Assembly: GCF_910592395.1 (NCBI RefSeq)
Contig: NC_088318.1
Span: 9,362,349-9,426,348, forward strand
Source: Lineus longissimus
Lineage: Eukaryota > Nemertea > Pilidiophora > Heteronemertea > Lineidae
DNA length: 64,000 bases
Reading direction: 5' to 3'
Shown here piece by piece: positions 33,701 through 43,867 of this stretch. The notes under the pieces are model-generated. The model was not told the DNA's origin. It made no database searches and worked only from the letters and a program-made list of their open reading frames with translations. The position numbers and the translations under genes are program-made. Numbering within the stretch: the stretch's first letter is position 1; the number at the start of each line of letters is the position of its first letter.

Positions 33701-35181
33701 ACCTTAATCTTCGACGAACTGTTGCGACAGATACATGCAACATTGCAGCAATCCTGGGGACAGTGAAGTCGAGGTCAAAAAGGTGTTCAAGTTGTGATTG
33801 GGAAATGTCGTAAACTGGAGGTCCCATTCGTCCATTTCTAACACGTGGAGGGTGAAAGCCACTCATCTGCCTCCTTTGGAAAAGAAGAATAAACAAGTTT
33901 TGCAAATGGGATACTACATATGGATGTTTTCATAGACAGCTACATGGTCATGTACATGTACATGTAGGCAGGTAGGATAGAAAAGGGTTAAAAATGGTGT
34001 TGACACAGTCACAGTGCAAGTGCCAAAGTGGGGATTTAGATTTCATCAGGGACTGAATACCTCAACTACAAGGGTATGCTAACAGCTTGTAGGGGGTCTA
34101 CATGCCTCATACCTGGTGCTGTATCTAATGTATTTAACGAATTGTGGTCGTTTCGCTCCATGGCTTTTTCGCCCGCAGTCGTTTCGCCCCAATGCAGCGC
34201 CCGGTATTTCTCGAGTTCAGAGGACATGGAGATGCACTTAAAGAGCGCGTTGAGAACTTAAATTTAAATGACGTTGACAGGACATGATGATACATCATAA
34301 AAAATTTGATAATCAACTCTTTGGTCAGTTTCCTGACGCAAAACCACCCCAAGTCCAAGGAGGCGAAATTACCCAATGAGTAGGCGAACATACATGTACT
34401 GCTATTTGGAGCGAAACGACTGGGGGTGAAAAGTTATGGAGTGAAACGACCGGATACGGTATCTAACATAATGTAGCCCTAGGCCTATAGCCTAGCTAGC
34501 TATGCCTATTGTATAAATATGACTTTATAGTGAAATCAAGGATGGCTGCAGTACATTTACTGTTTAAAGGGCTTGGCCATTCGTTCACATCTAATAATTT
34601 TTGGTCCAGTTTAATCTAGTTCCGATTTCTAATGCCAGGCGACACCACCAGTCTGGCTGTAATGCTTCTGCATGTATGAAGCATTACGGCCGGACTGGTG
34701 GTGTCGCCTGGTTTTAGAAATAGGAACTATATAGAAAAAATAATATCCTGACAAAGAAGCAAACATACCTGAGCAAACTGGGTGTGTCTGTGCCACTACT
34801 GGCAGTGGCGGCAGTGGCACCACCACCACCACCACCCGGCTGTCCCTGACCCTGTCTCTGACTCTGGGCCTGATGTTGATGTTCGTTCCGAAGGGCAGTA
34901 ATCATGGATTGGATAAGGTTACTTAATGGCTGGCATTCATCCCATTCATATGCAACACGAAGAATGTTCCTCTGCACAGCTTCCAGCCTTTCCACAGCCA
35001 AATCTACATCCGAATCATCTTCGTCTTCTTGAGCTATGCACCGTTGTACATCCAACACTGTATTCATACAAGTGTGCAGGAAATTGCTGTACGTAAGTCT
35101 ATCTTCAGGAGGAGGAGCAAACACGGCGACCACAAAACTTGCGGACAGAAGGAACAAAAATATAAAACCATACACCTGCAT
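30782..35181 (-). CDS. Integrase-fold (rve) DDE protein, 4 exons, ~547 aa
   Basis: Exons on the minus strand: 35181-34769, 33873-33703, 33076-32786, 31550-30782 (stop TGA 30784-30782). All introns are GT-AG, in phase 2, and join without a break. Residues ~22-137 are helical with a Q- and G-rich tail. About 150-195 is a helix-turn-helix (QSQLEHLF...IAAMLHVSVATVRRRLR). About 196-280 is an HTH_21/LZ-like linker. About 280-440 is the integrase core. The acidic triad is D285 (WHIDGNHK), D342 (RADRGTEN) and E377 (NQRIERFWRD), with 34 residues between the last two, close to DD35E. The same arrangement is known in uncharacterised integrase-core proteins of fish, cnidarians and lancelets; whether these are transposases or domesticated genes is unclear. 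The N-terminus (hydrophobic residues 1-22) could be a translated polypyrimidine tract, so the start is uncertain. An alternative acceptor for exon 2 shifts its start by three bases. Confidence 0.8.
31901..32709. mobile_element. PIF/Harbinger-like MITE in integrase-gene intron 3
   Basis: The ends read inward GGGATCATCTCAAAAT on both sides, and the following CCAAAAGAC...GTATTTCG is also shared, giving an imperfect TIR of ~60 bp. TAA flanks both sides (31898-31900, 32710-32712), the 3-bp target expected for Harbinger. Non-coding inside. Confidence 0.75.
33128..33438. mobile_element. piggyBac-like MITE, 311 bp, in integrase-gene intron 2
   Basis: TTAA flanks both ends (33124-33127, 33439-33442). 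The right end reads inward CCCTTTCGCTGTGG and the left CTACTCTTTCGCTGCGG. TTAA targets with CCYTTTCGCTG-like ends are characteristic of piggyBac-derived MITEs. Confidence 0.75.
34144..34453. mobile_element. TIR element with GTCGTTTCGC repeats, in integrase-gene intron 1
   Basis: About 45 bp at the left (GGTCGTTTCGCTCCATGG, then CAGTCGTTTCGCCCC) is the reverse complement of the right end, with a few mismatches. The word GTCGTTTC occurs twice per arm. GTATCTAA flanks at 34121 and 34459 may be an 8-bp duplication, but they lie some bases outside the TIRs. Confidence 0.6.
34619..34727. repeat. Foldback with 50-bp arms in integrase-gene intron 1
   Basis: GTTCC.ATTTCTAA...CCAGGCGACACCACCAGTC on the left faces its complement on the right, with a loop of about 9 bases and only a few mismatches. 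RNA from either strand would form a long hairpin. It ends 42 bp from the exon 1 donor. Confidence 0.85.
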
Positions 35182-35420
35182 GATTCTAATCAGTGAATAA
35201 ATGAAGCGTCAGGGATCTCAAGTTGAAATATTATGAAGCTTGTCGGATTTTGAAAAATGGTGGTAAATGTGAAGCCAAACAGTTTATGAGAGAAGATTTT
35301 TCATTGGTCGCTTCAAATTTTTCCGATTTTTACCGAACATTAACCTCCGTCGCACTGCGCCCACGTCGGAACCACCACACGCCGACATGGAAACTTTGAT
35401 AACCGATATGGGAACTAGAC
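35182..35420 (-). other. Spacer between retroelement remnant and integrase-like gene, possible LTR
   Basis: After the Ty3-like frame's stop, read on the minus strand, the sequence runs ...CGGTTATCAAAGTTTCCATG, then TGTCGGCGTGTGGTGGTTCC. It continues to the ATG at 35181. A TG start and shared sequence with 8664-8712 suggest LTR material. No second LTR is identified, so this stays tentative. Confidence 0.35.
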
Positions 35421-37151
35421 TTATGATCGTATCCGCGCGCCATAGGGCGCTGCTGGTTCCACTCGGATTGGTGGCGCGACTGGGTGATCTGGGCTCGGTG
35501 CACGTGGTCTGGCTTGCTGCTGTGGGAGGATGGGCGCTGTCTTCTCCTGTGGCTTGAAGAGAGGGGTGGGCGTTATCCCCATCCGTTTGGCGTACCCATT
35601 TGTTACTATGCGCTCGCTCCTCTGGGCGGGAAACAAGCTCTCGTCGGCCATATCGAACGCTGCTACGATCTGCGTAACCAATGCAACTGGTAAAATCTTA
35701 TCAAACACGTCATCGTCATCACGTGGACTCCTTGACAGAAAATCGCTCAATTCCATATCGCTACCTTTACGATAAACTAATTTGAACGAATACAAGGACA
35801 AGCGTTCAAGAAGTTTTTGCAACCGTTCAGTACTTGGCGCCGACTTGGACTTAACAATCTGCACCAATGACGAATGATCAACAAATGCATCAAAATCGTG
35901 AGAGCGAAGAACGTGATCAAACGCTTTAATGTTGATGAAGAGACCAAACAATTCAAGCTCGCTGACTGAATAAGATTGCGCCGCTTTGGGCAAACGCTTG
36001 GAATGATAAGCAATCAGTCTCTCCTTTCCATCTACAATTTGCATGAGATGACTACCCGTACCTGTCCTAGATGTGTCCGAATAAATCACAAACCGACCAT
36101 GTCTGTTTGGCGCATGAAAGAGAGCTGGGGACATGAGCATGTCCTTGACTTTGTCAAATGCAAGCTGGTGTGCATCTTTCCACTGAAAGAGCCTTTCTTT
36201 GTAAGCTCGTGGAGAGCTCGTGGAGAGATCTACGTACTTGACGACTAGAAGTTGGAACACTCATCTTGCGAATTGCTGTGCACTTATCACTCATTGCCTC
36301 AATCCTTACGTAACCATCATCATCAACTCGGATGATATGACCAAGGTAGACCACACGGCGTCGCCAACTTTACCAGCACCTTGCGGAGATCAACTTTGTG
36401 CTCCGCTACTGACGCTGGAGAACAAGATTATATCATCGTGAATATTGATGAGTAACTCATGTGAGTCGGGGATCTCACCCAAGATTTGTGAGAGCGCTTC
36501 CTGAAACTTGCTTGGCGAAACCGTACAACCTGTACAACCTTCCTATAGTAATACGAAGAACCTCCGTGGTAGGAATTGATTCCAACAAACTTTTGCGCCT
36601 TTTCACTCAATGATAGCGAATAGAAAGCACTTTTGATGTCTAACACACTGAGAACATTACAACCAGACCTTCCTATCCGAGATATACTCTCTGTCAACAA
36701 TGGAAAAGGGTGATTGATCTTTTTGATCATAGAATTCAAGTACCGAAGATCTGCTACAAGACGTTTCTCAGTAGTGCCCTTTTTGGCAATGAGAAATACT
36801 GGTGAAGTATACGATGTGTGACCTTTAGCTAAAACGCCTAGTTTTACCAACTTTGACATCTCCGCATCTACGTTTGTTTTCCTCTGAAGCCGGGTAGGGG
36901 CGGATATAGAAGGGACTGGGGTCTGAAAGATCAAAGTCTACCTCGATATCTGGACAAGAGTCGAGCTCGCCGTATAAGCTGAAAGCCTGGCGGTTTTCTT
37001 TCACAAGATTATAAACTTCCTCCTGCTCCGTGGGAGTCAACATACTACCAGAAAGATCCATCGACTTCCTAATCACTTCCTCTTCTGTAAGCTGTGATAT
37101 TGCATCATCAGAGGTAAGATGTGGATATCGTTGAAGATTTCTCTTCACCAC
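35421..37151 (-). pseudogene. Ty3/gypsy-type pol remnant: reverse transcriptase and RNase H, broken
   Basis: Three minus-strand frames cover one pol region: 37151-36825 (protease-RT linker and RT start), 36934-36428 (RT fingers/palm with LVADLRYLN and VLSVLDIKSAFYSL) and 36260-35421 (RT connection and RNase H with IYSDTSRTGTGSHL and SVSELELFGL). Frame changes are needed near 36.9 and 36.5-36.25 kb, and the Y.DD box region reads IHDD in a disrupted stretch. It is a decayed copy. No integrase follows RNase H before the stop at 35421. That order suits Gmr1-like Ty3 elements, where integrase precedes RT, but truncation would look the same. The nearby integrase-like gene is a different family. Confidence 0.75.
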
Positions 37152-37311
37152 ATTTAGTGCATTCTTTGCTTATTGTTTCCCCACATGCTTTGCAATAATC
37201 GATTAATTCATTTCTTCTATTCTTTTCGAATTCACTTTCAGGTTTTGTTGAATTACATTTGACATAGTGCGTTGTCGAGCTTTCGAAGTCATGCTCTCTT
37301 GACGAAGTCAT
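37108..37311 (-). pseudogene. Small zinc-ribbon-like frame next to the pol remnant
   Basis: A 67-codon frame with Y.KC..TKP.SEF.KN followed by YCKACGET and CTKCGEE, i.e. paired C-x2-C motifs of the zinc-ribbon type often found near HNH or viral/transposon proteins. It overlaps the start of the pol remnant in another frame, so the junction between two insertions probably lies near 37130-37150. Function unknown. Confidence 0.4.
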
Positions 37312-37472
37312 AGTATAGGGCCTGACATCGTGTCCAGAGAGGCCAGCGGAGCTGGGTAAACATTGACTGTGTCATAGTTATTGATAACTTCCATTTAAAG
37401 GATGAAATGTTTTTTAACTTAAGTATATATTCGTTTTTTTTCTTATTTCAGAGACTTTATCTCAGAAACTAG

Positions 37473-37664
37473 AAACCACTGGACATTGTTGCTGATCGTG
37501 ATGGCTGTGTGGAAAAGGGTCGCTATAATACAAGTATCGTTGATATCAATGACCTGTCTAATATGTACCAAGCCAAGATCCTCATATACGTTGCTGGTGG
37601 TGGCGAATTAGTTGTGAACCCTCCCACGAAATCTGGTAGTATCCTATTTACGATACTAACCTAG
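37473..37664 (+). other. Open stretch without ATG, possible exon relic
   Basis: 64 codons, opening after an in-frame TAG and containing IVADRDGC, SIVDINDLSN and IYVAGGGELV, then TAG. A TTATTTCAG-type acceptor lies 22 bp upstream. The composition looks protein-like, but I recognise no family and no partner exon. Confidence 0.25.
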
Positions 37665-37771
37665 GCCTATCTATTAACTAAACCTAGAACACGAAGTTCG
37701 TGGAGAGAAGAAATTTGAAGAAATTCCTGGCCGCCAACCTTTAAATGGTTTTTTTATCAACATGATCAACG

Positions 37772-38095
37772 TCAGCGAATTCGTCCTGCCATCTCGTGTA
37801 AATCCCTTGAACCAATCGGGTATTTTCCCAAACGCGATTCCCAATTCCCAGCAGTATAAGCCCCCCCCCCCCAACCGACACAGATACATGATGGGAACCA
37901 GGTTACACTGGTTACAGACCAGTTTCCGTTGATTCCGTCAATTCCGTTAAATCGACATGGCCCCCGGGGAATCACATAATCCAGTCTTGTATGTGTATCG
38001 GATAGTGATTTCTGGTACGTTTTAATAGAATTAGGGATATCTGGATGTTTGTCGATAGAATCTTGTAAAAGTTTATTTAAACTATTTCCGTGCAT
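37772..38095 (-). pseudogene. Unknown protein C of the AT-rich cassette, start of frame
   Basis: ATG 38095-38093 opens a frame beginning HGNSLNKLLQDSIDKHP and RLDYVIPRGPCRFNG, with a protein-like pattern for the first ~55 codons. It then runs into a C-run at 37861-37872 and becomes low-complexity. The coding part probably ends near 37.92 kb. Family unknown. Confidence 0.35.
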
Positions 38096-38466
38096 CTAAT
38101 TGTGTTCCTCCCCGTCCTGTAATTGGAGTTCTGGTCATCGACTGTGCACCAAGTATGCAAAAAACATAAGTTCTGATAGAATCATTCAATCTCTGTATTC
38201 CTGGATTAGAGAAACCAATTGTGTTTTGTATCATGAACTGTTGGTATGCTTGACATGGTTCATTAGTACATTGTTAGATAACATCAATTACATTTTTTTG
38301 GGGATGATAGTGCTTTGTATGCAAAATAGAGACCTCCGAATATATCCAGTGCATCTTCCCATTCTTCTTTAAACATTGGAGGTATGTTATTTTCTTCTGC
38401 TTTTTCAAATAAGAACTGTTTTTGCGATTTATCATTTTTTTTGTAATAACTTGGATCGGTTAACAT
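38082..38466 (-). pseudogene. Unknown protein B of the AT-rich cassette, broken
   Basis: ATG at 38466-38464 opens a frame with KEEWEDALDIFGGLYFAYKAL that stops at 38284. A seven-A run just before it marks a likely one-base slip. The neighbouring frame continues with one stop (38276-38274) into GFSNPGIQRLNDSIRTY and TPITGRGGTQL, ending TAG 38084-38082. The end overlaps the ATG of frame C by 14 nt. Family unknown. Confidence 0.4.
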
Positions 38467-38860
38467 TGGATCAAAATCTGGTACACTCCAGGAAGTCCAC
38501 CCCCATTACTTCCAAACACTGAGAAATCATATTCATCATTTAGCTTAAACTCACTCAATAACTGTCCTAGTTTATTACGATTTATGTTATTGTTAACCTT
38601 GTTGAAAATTGCTTCACCTTTTGCTGGTATCTCTAGGTTTTTATATAGGTATTTTTATAGGTTTTCATAGTTGATAATAAGCATGAAATCTATAAAATGA
38701 TTTGATCATTGGATCACTGTGGTTTAAATGGTCTTTAATTGAAATCCCACCACCAGCTGTTGCAAACCATACAGCAAGGTTAAATTGATTCTGGTAAATC
38801 AATAGTGGGTTATTCATCAATCTTAAATGGCTAATTGCAAATCTTTGTTGAAAATTGCAA
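38460..38860 (-). pseudogene. Unknown protein A of an AT-rich overlapping-gene cassette, broken
   Basis: An open frame on the minus strand runs from about 38860 (ATG 38817) to a stop near 38.68 kb. It contains LIYQNQFNLAVWFATAGGG and FYRFHAYYQ. After a frame change it continues through FNKVNNNINRNKLGQLL and SVFGSNGGGLPGVYQ to TAA 38462-38460. The two halves read like one globular protein. I cannot name the family. The A stop overlaps the next frame's ATG by 7 nt. The upstream end is cut by the repeat element starting at 39031. Confidence 0.4.
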
Positions 38861-39030
38861 AATTAAAAAATAAATTATTCTATATGTTTAGTCCAATGCT
38901 CTCATCAAAATAGAGTTTGAATAAAAAAAAGTGGTTTCTATTTTTCAAACTTGATAACCTAGAAGGTATGTTAAATTCTATTAGAGTGAAAAAACTATTA
39001 GGGGTATTAAACATAAACAACAAAGTTAAA

Positions 39031-40177
39031 TGAAATGGCCAGGGGCCATTGTGCTCACCGTATAGATATTTGGTGCTTTGGAATTCATCCAGGTTAAGAA
39101 ACATTGTACATGTATAGTATATAGATCAAACCAAAGTCGGTATGACATGTGATGTATCGTTGCTTGGAGTAAGTACCATAAGAATATCATAAAAAACAAG
39201 TCACTAATAAACGAGATATTGCATTTTTTACCTATTTTAGTTTTGGCCTCCTGGTGGCCAAGTTGAGAACCAGATCAGATCGAAATTCGGTGTCCGAGGT
39301 TACATGACGTAGGGAGTCATGTGTACCAAATTTCAAGTTCATAGCTTAAGTGGTTAAGAAACGTGCCACAGTTACAATCAAACGACCAATTTACGCCATT
39401 TGACCTCTGTGACCTTGAAAAGCAGGTCAGATCAAAAACTCATATGATATGTGATGTATCCTTCCTAGGAGAACCTACCATAAAAATGTTATTGAAAACG
39501 AATCACTTATAAGCGAGATATCACACTTTCTAGGTTTTCACTTTTGGCCCCCTGGTGGCCAAGTCGAGAATCAGACCAGACTGAAATTCAGGGTCAGAGG
39601 TCAGCTGACCTAGGGGGTCCTTTGTACAAAGTCTCAAGTTCATAGCCTTAGGGGTTAACACACATTCCACAGTTTAAGCTCAAATGGCCAATTTACACCA
39701 TTTGACCTCTGTGACCTTGACAAGTATGTCAAATCAAAAACCCGTATCATATGTGATGTATCCTTGCTAAGAGTATCTACCATAAAATGTTTACCAAAAA
39801 CTAATCAGTACTAAGCGAGATATGGCACTATTAAAATTTTTGGTTTTGGCCCCCTGGTGGCCAAGTTAAGAATCAGACTGGACCGAAAATCAGTGTCACA
39901 GGTCATCTGACCTAGGGGGTCATGTGTACCAAGTTTAAAGTTCATAGCTTTAGTGGTTAAGAAACGTGCCATATTTACACACAAACGGCCAATTCACACC
40001 ATTTGACCTCTGTGACCTTGAAAAGTACGCCACATCGACCTGATTTTTTGTCAACATGTAGAGCTATGTAACAGGTATCTACATACCAAATGACGGACGA
40101 CGACAGACGGACGACGACAGACACAGGGCTATCGTATAGACTCCCCTGACGGTTATGCATAGACGGTGAGCCAAAAA
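39031..40177 (+). mobile_element. GCTCACC-family repeat element
   Basis: The start is AAATGGCCAGGGGCCATTG then TGCTCACC; the end is ACGGTGAGCCAAAAAG. It holds three modules with TGACCTCTGTGACCTTGA at 39401, 39703 and 40004, a clear ~301-bp period. A GACGGACGACGACAGACA-type stretch precedes the 3' end. It truncates the AT-rich cassette at 39031. Confidence 0.8.
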
Positions 40178-40436
40178 GTCATATGTAATCATATCCTTAT
40201 GTTGTGTTACTAATGGGTAATAAATCATTTATTTAGAGTTAATTTTTTACTATTAGTAACAAAAGCTTTACCAAATGAACATAGCGAGAATCGCTACTAT
40301 GTGTCAGTAGCGTAACCCATTGTTGCCGAGAATGCTGTTTACGGGGTGTAGTAGAAGGATAACGGTGGCGTTTTGACAAGTTAAAATATGTGCGATTTGG
40401 GCAAGAAAAGTTTTCTTAGGCTATTACGCAGATATT

Positions 40437-41296
40437 AGGGTGGTTTCGCAGGCGCACGGATAGCGCGACGTGAACAATTAGCAGCGGTGACGTCATCACT
40501 ACTTGCGGTGTCGTGACGTCGTACGCAACGTCCCTTCGCGTAAACGGAGGGAAAAGACGGATAGCGGGCTCGATACACGTAAGTCTAAACGGACAGCAAA
40601 ATTGACGAATTTTCACTGACACAGAAGTCGTACATCCTGAGTAGCACCTGTAATAGTTATTAGGAATATTGTGCTGCAAATAAATGGCTTTTGTAGTCGA
40701 AATCGCCTATCCTTGCAGGCGAAAAAAGATGATAAAGTGCGGTTGCCGATGTTTCGCTCCCATGGATGTACACTTGACACTTGTGCCGCATGCATTTCAT
40801 GCATGTCATGATGTGGATATTTCCCCGGCCATCCATGATCATGATGATGATGGAATGTGTTGTCTTGTGTGTTCATGTTGTGAAGGCAGGTCTAGAGTGG
40901 TGCACGGGTGTGGCACAGCCAGGGGCAGGCTCTGTAAACTATTATGCATTGACAGAGCACAGGAATGTCATCTTTACGGAATCTGAATTCGTTCCAACAT
41001 TGATCATCCGTGTAAGTCTCTAAATCGAATCTAGGCAACGCTGGATCATATGTTACCCCCCTTGGCACCGCCATTTCTTCAAAAAGTAGGTACACAAACT
41101 CATCATCTTCATTTTCAATCGCCAAATGCAAGAGTTCTCTGAGTGCCGCCATTTTCAAAATTCGCGCCACCTAGACTTAAACGTAACCGTTTTCTCGTGC
41201 GCAGCGAAACCACCAAAATGATGCAGCAGTGAATAAAACGGTTACGTCTAGCTAAACGTTCACGTCGTGCTATCCGTGCGCCTGCGAAACCACCCT
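40437..41296 (-). mobile_element. PIF/Harbinger-like element, 860 bp, 39-bp TIRs, ATT duplication
   Basis: The ends are AGGGTGGTTTCGCAGGCGCA...GACGTGAAC (40437-40475) and its complement (41258-41296) with a single mismatch. The 3-bp flank ATT is on both sides (40434-40436, 41297-41299). An N-terminal Harbinger-transposase-like frame lies inside, so this is a deletion derivative. Confidence 0.85.
40892..41152 (-). pseudogene. N-terminal fragment of a Harbinger (HARBI1-like) transposase
   Basis: ATG 41152 opens MAALRELLHLAIENEDDEF, and LPRFDLETYTDDQCWNEFRF.KDDI matches the start region of PIF/Harbinger DDE proteins, where F.LE...D..C...FRF.K.DI precedes the catalytic domain. The frame then runs into unrelated sequence and no DDE residues follow before the element's left end. 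Confidence 0.65.
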
Positions 41297-41329
41297 ATTA
41301 ATCGTTGAACTCGTACATCCATTATTCTT

Positions 41330-42840
41330 CTACTGTACCCCTACCCCAGACCTGTCGCATCACAATGATGAATTATAAATGTACATAATTTTTCAACTAA
41401 TCATCGAAGCTCAATAAATTTGGCGTCTTTACCAATGTTTGTGGGGTCAATTATCTTAAGTGGTGTTGGATGATTCCTTATGGAATATTTGAGGGTGCCC
41501 CTACCCCAAACCAGTTGTGTCATAACTCAGAATGAGTATGCACATAACTTTGCAACCATACATCATTTTCTTGGTGTTGTTAACCATATTTTCAGGGCCC
41601 ATCTTGCAAGAAGGGGGGGGGGGGGGGGTTGGTAGTATATTGAATGGCTGAGAACTTATAGACATTTGTAATTCTGTCTCCGAGTTAATACGTAAAATAT
41701 TTGGGGTTAAAGATACCCCTATATTAGGCCTAAGGAATCATGCGACTGACCATGCAGCAGGGGAAGCGGATGTGATAATTGTACAATCGGCTGTTAAAAA
41801 CTCTGATTCTGTGAAGCAGCACTAGTGCTTGCTTGTTCTCCTTATTCCCCTTGTGGATGGAAACAAAACTACTTCCAATACGAACAGAAGAAAGGAGCGA
41901 CAGGAGGTACAGTATAGGGATTAATTTTTATAAGAAAGACACTTGCAGAAGACATCTGTAAGAAAATACTTTTTTGCACATGCTTTCCTCGGATGCGACA
42001 TCACAAGTCTTCCGAGGATCTTGTATTTGAAGCTGGAGAGAATGCCATGACCATCATGCAGAAAGGAAAGCAACATGACCAGCTTAATACCATGAGACAC
42101 CAGCGCTACCATATCTGGGTATACGAAACTCTGAAAGTATTTTCAGAAGTATGGTAATCAAAATTTGACCGAAGAAACATTGGTAGAGATGGCATACTCG
42201 TTTGAGTATGTTGAATGGCTGAGAACTTATAGTCATTTGTAATTCTGACTCCAAGTTCTTACGAAACATGTTTTATTTGGGGTACATGTAGAAATACCCC
42301 TGGATCACGCGACTGCCCTTTAAATACCCATAAAAATATGGCTAACGACACCAAGTTTGCTGGGCAATGATGTATGGTTGGAAAGTTATGTACATACTGA
42401 TTCTGAGCAATGACACAACAGGTTTAGTGTAGGGAAACACTCAAATATACCATAAGGAATCATCCAACACCTTTTTAGATACTTCCAAATGAAAGATTGA
42501 CCCCACAATCATTTGTTAAGACGCCGAATTTATTGAACTGTGATGATTAGTTGAGAAAATATGTACATATGTAATTTATCACTGCGACAAGAGAGATTTG
42601 GGGCAGGGGTACCCTCAGATATACCATAACGAATCACCAAACATAACTTAATACTTCCAAATGTACGATTGATCCCACAAACATTGGTAAAGATACCAAA
42701 TTTACTGAGCTATGATGATTAGTTGAGAAATTATGTACATTTGTAATTTATCATTGGAAAGTGACAGATTTGGGGTAGAGGTACCCTCAGATACACCATT
42801 AGGAATCATCCAACACGACTGTAACTACTACCATATGAAA
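41330..42840. repeat. Inverted and tandem array of ~180-bp units
   Basis: The block at 41341-41590 (minus sense) reappears in plus sense at about 42340-42830, with TACCATAAGGAATCATCCAACAC, ACCCCACAA.CATTTG and TGTACAT.TGTAATTTATCA as shared words. A second sequence (TTGAATGGCTGAGAACTTAT) occurs directly repeated at 41639 and 42211. No coding capacity. Confidence 0.65.
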
Positions 42841-43129
42841 GAATAATGTCAATAACTTTGAAAAATGTGTGGTTTCTGCTAATTATCTTGAAAATTTACC
42901 AAGTTATGTCTATTTAAATACTATATAATTTAATGGAAAATGAGTTAAAACTGACCAACATTCATCCACGAAATTCACCATGTTCCACACTAAAGTCTAT
43001 AGAGGACTTTTGATATATCATCAAGGGTAGCAACCTGAACACATTCCAATAAGTTTAGTTTCTGTTGCAATTAGTGGTGGGTTTGGCGAGAATTTAGCTA
43101 GATTGACATAACTAAAGGTCTAATTTGGT

Positions 43130-43350
43130 GATCGCCGTGTTTTAGTGTCTTCTGCAAGACTCTGGAATAAACTACCTAGGGGCACAACGGAGGGACAACC
43201 TGGGGACATAACATCGAGGATCCAGACTCTTAAAAAGGTTTAAAGTGTTGGCTGATCAAGGTAAAATTATCTGTGATGAATCAGCTGTAGCGCTTTAACA
43301 GCGAATCGTACTGATGAGCGCTATACAAATGACAGACATTATTATTACAT
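43130..43350 (+). pseudogene. 3' end of a CR1/L2-like non-LTR retrotransposon
   Basis: The frame RRVLVSSARLWNKLP matches the well-known C-terminal reverse transcriptase segment of CR1/L2 elements (S.R.WN.LP, then an FKK-like helix). It is followed by the 3' tail GAGCGCTATACAAATGACAG and an ATTATTATTAC tract. The ORF downstream is shortened. Only the last ~220 bp of the element is present, the usual 5' truncation. Confidence 0.7.
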
Positions 43351-43867
43351 GTATTTGGTATGGTGCATGGGTTTGAATGGTGGATGCGGTAGTCCTTGGC
43401 CTGCCTTCACTACACTCAAAAAAACAACCAGCATGAATCAAAAGAAGAAAATAACGCAAAATATGGAACAGAAATTCTGTTATTTTAATTTTACGACATC
43501 AACATCTTACCGGAAAACCACATAATATGTGGCCGAACATCAATAGCTCTGGTCAACTCGCAAGTATTACTAAATCAACAATTTTTCTTGAACAATGTGA
43601 TACGTCACTGGATAAATATCATGTGGCCTGTCATAAAAACTGTTGTTACATTTCGGGGCAACATCATTATCTTCAGAATGCTCATAGTTTGGATATAGGC
43701 TTAGGCTATGAAGGGTTTGGTCACTTTGTTTTTGGACGCCACTGGTACATACCGTGGACAGGCACCCGATTGAATCAAGATGATCGAAACTAAAGGAATA
43801 CTGGTGTTCACGTGAAGCTTTAGTCAGATTAGTTTATGATTTTTCTTAGTAATGTGTATTCAGCTTT

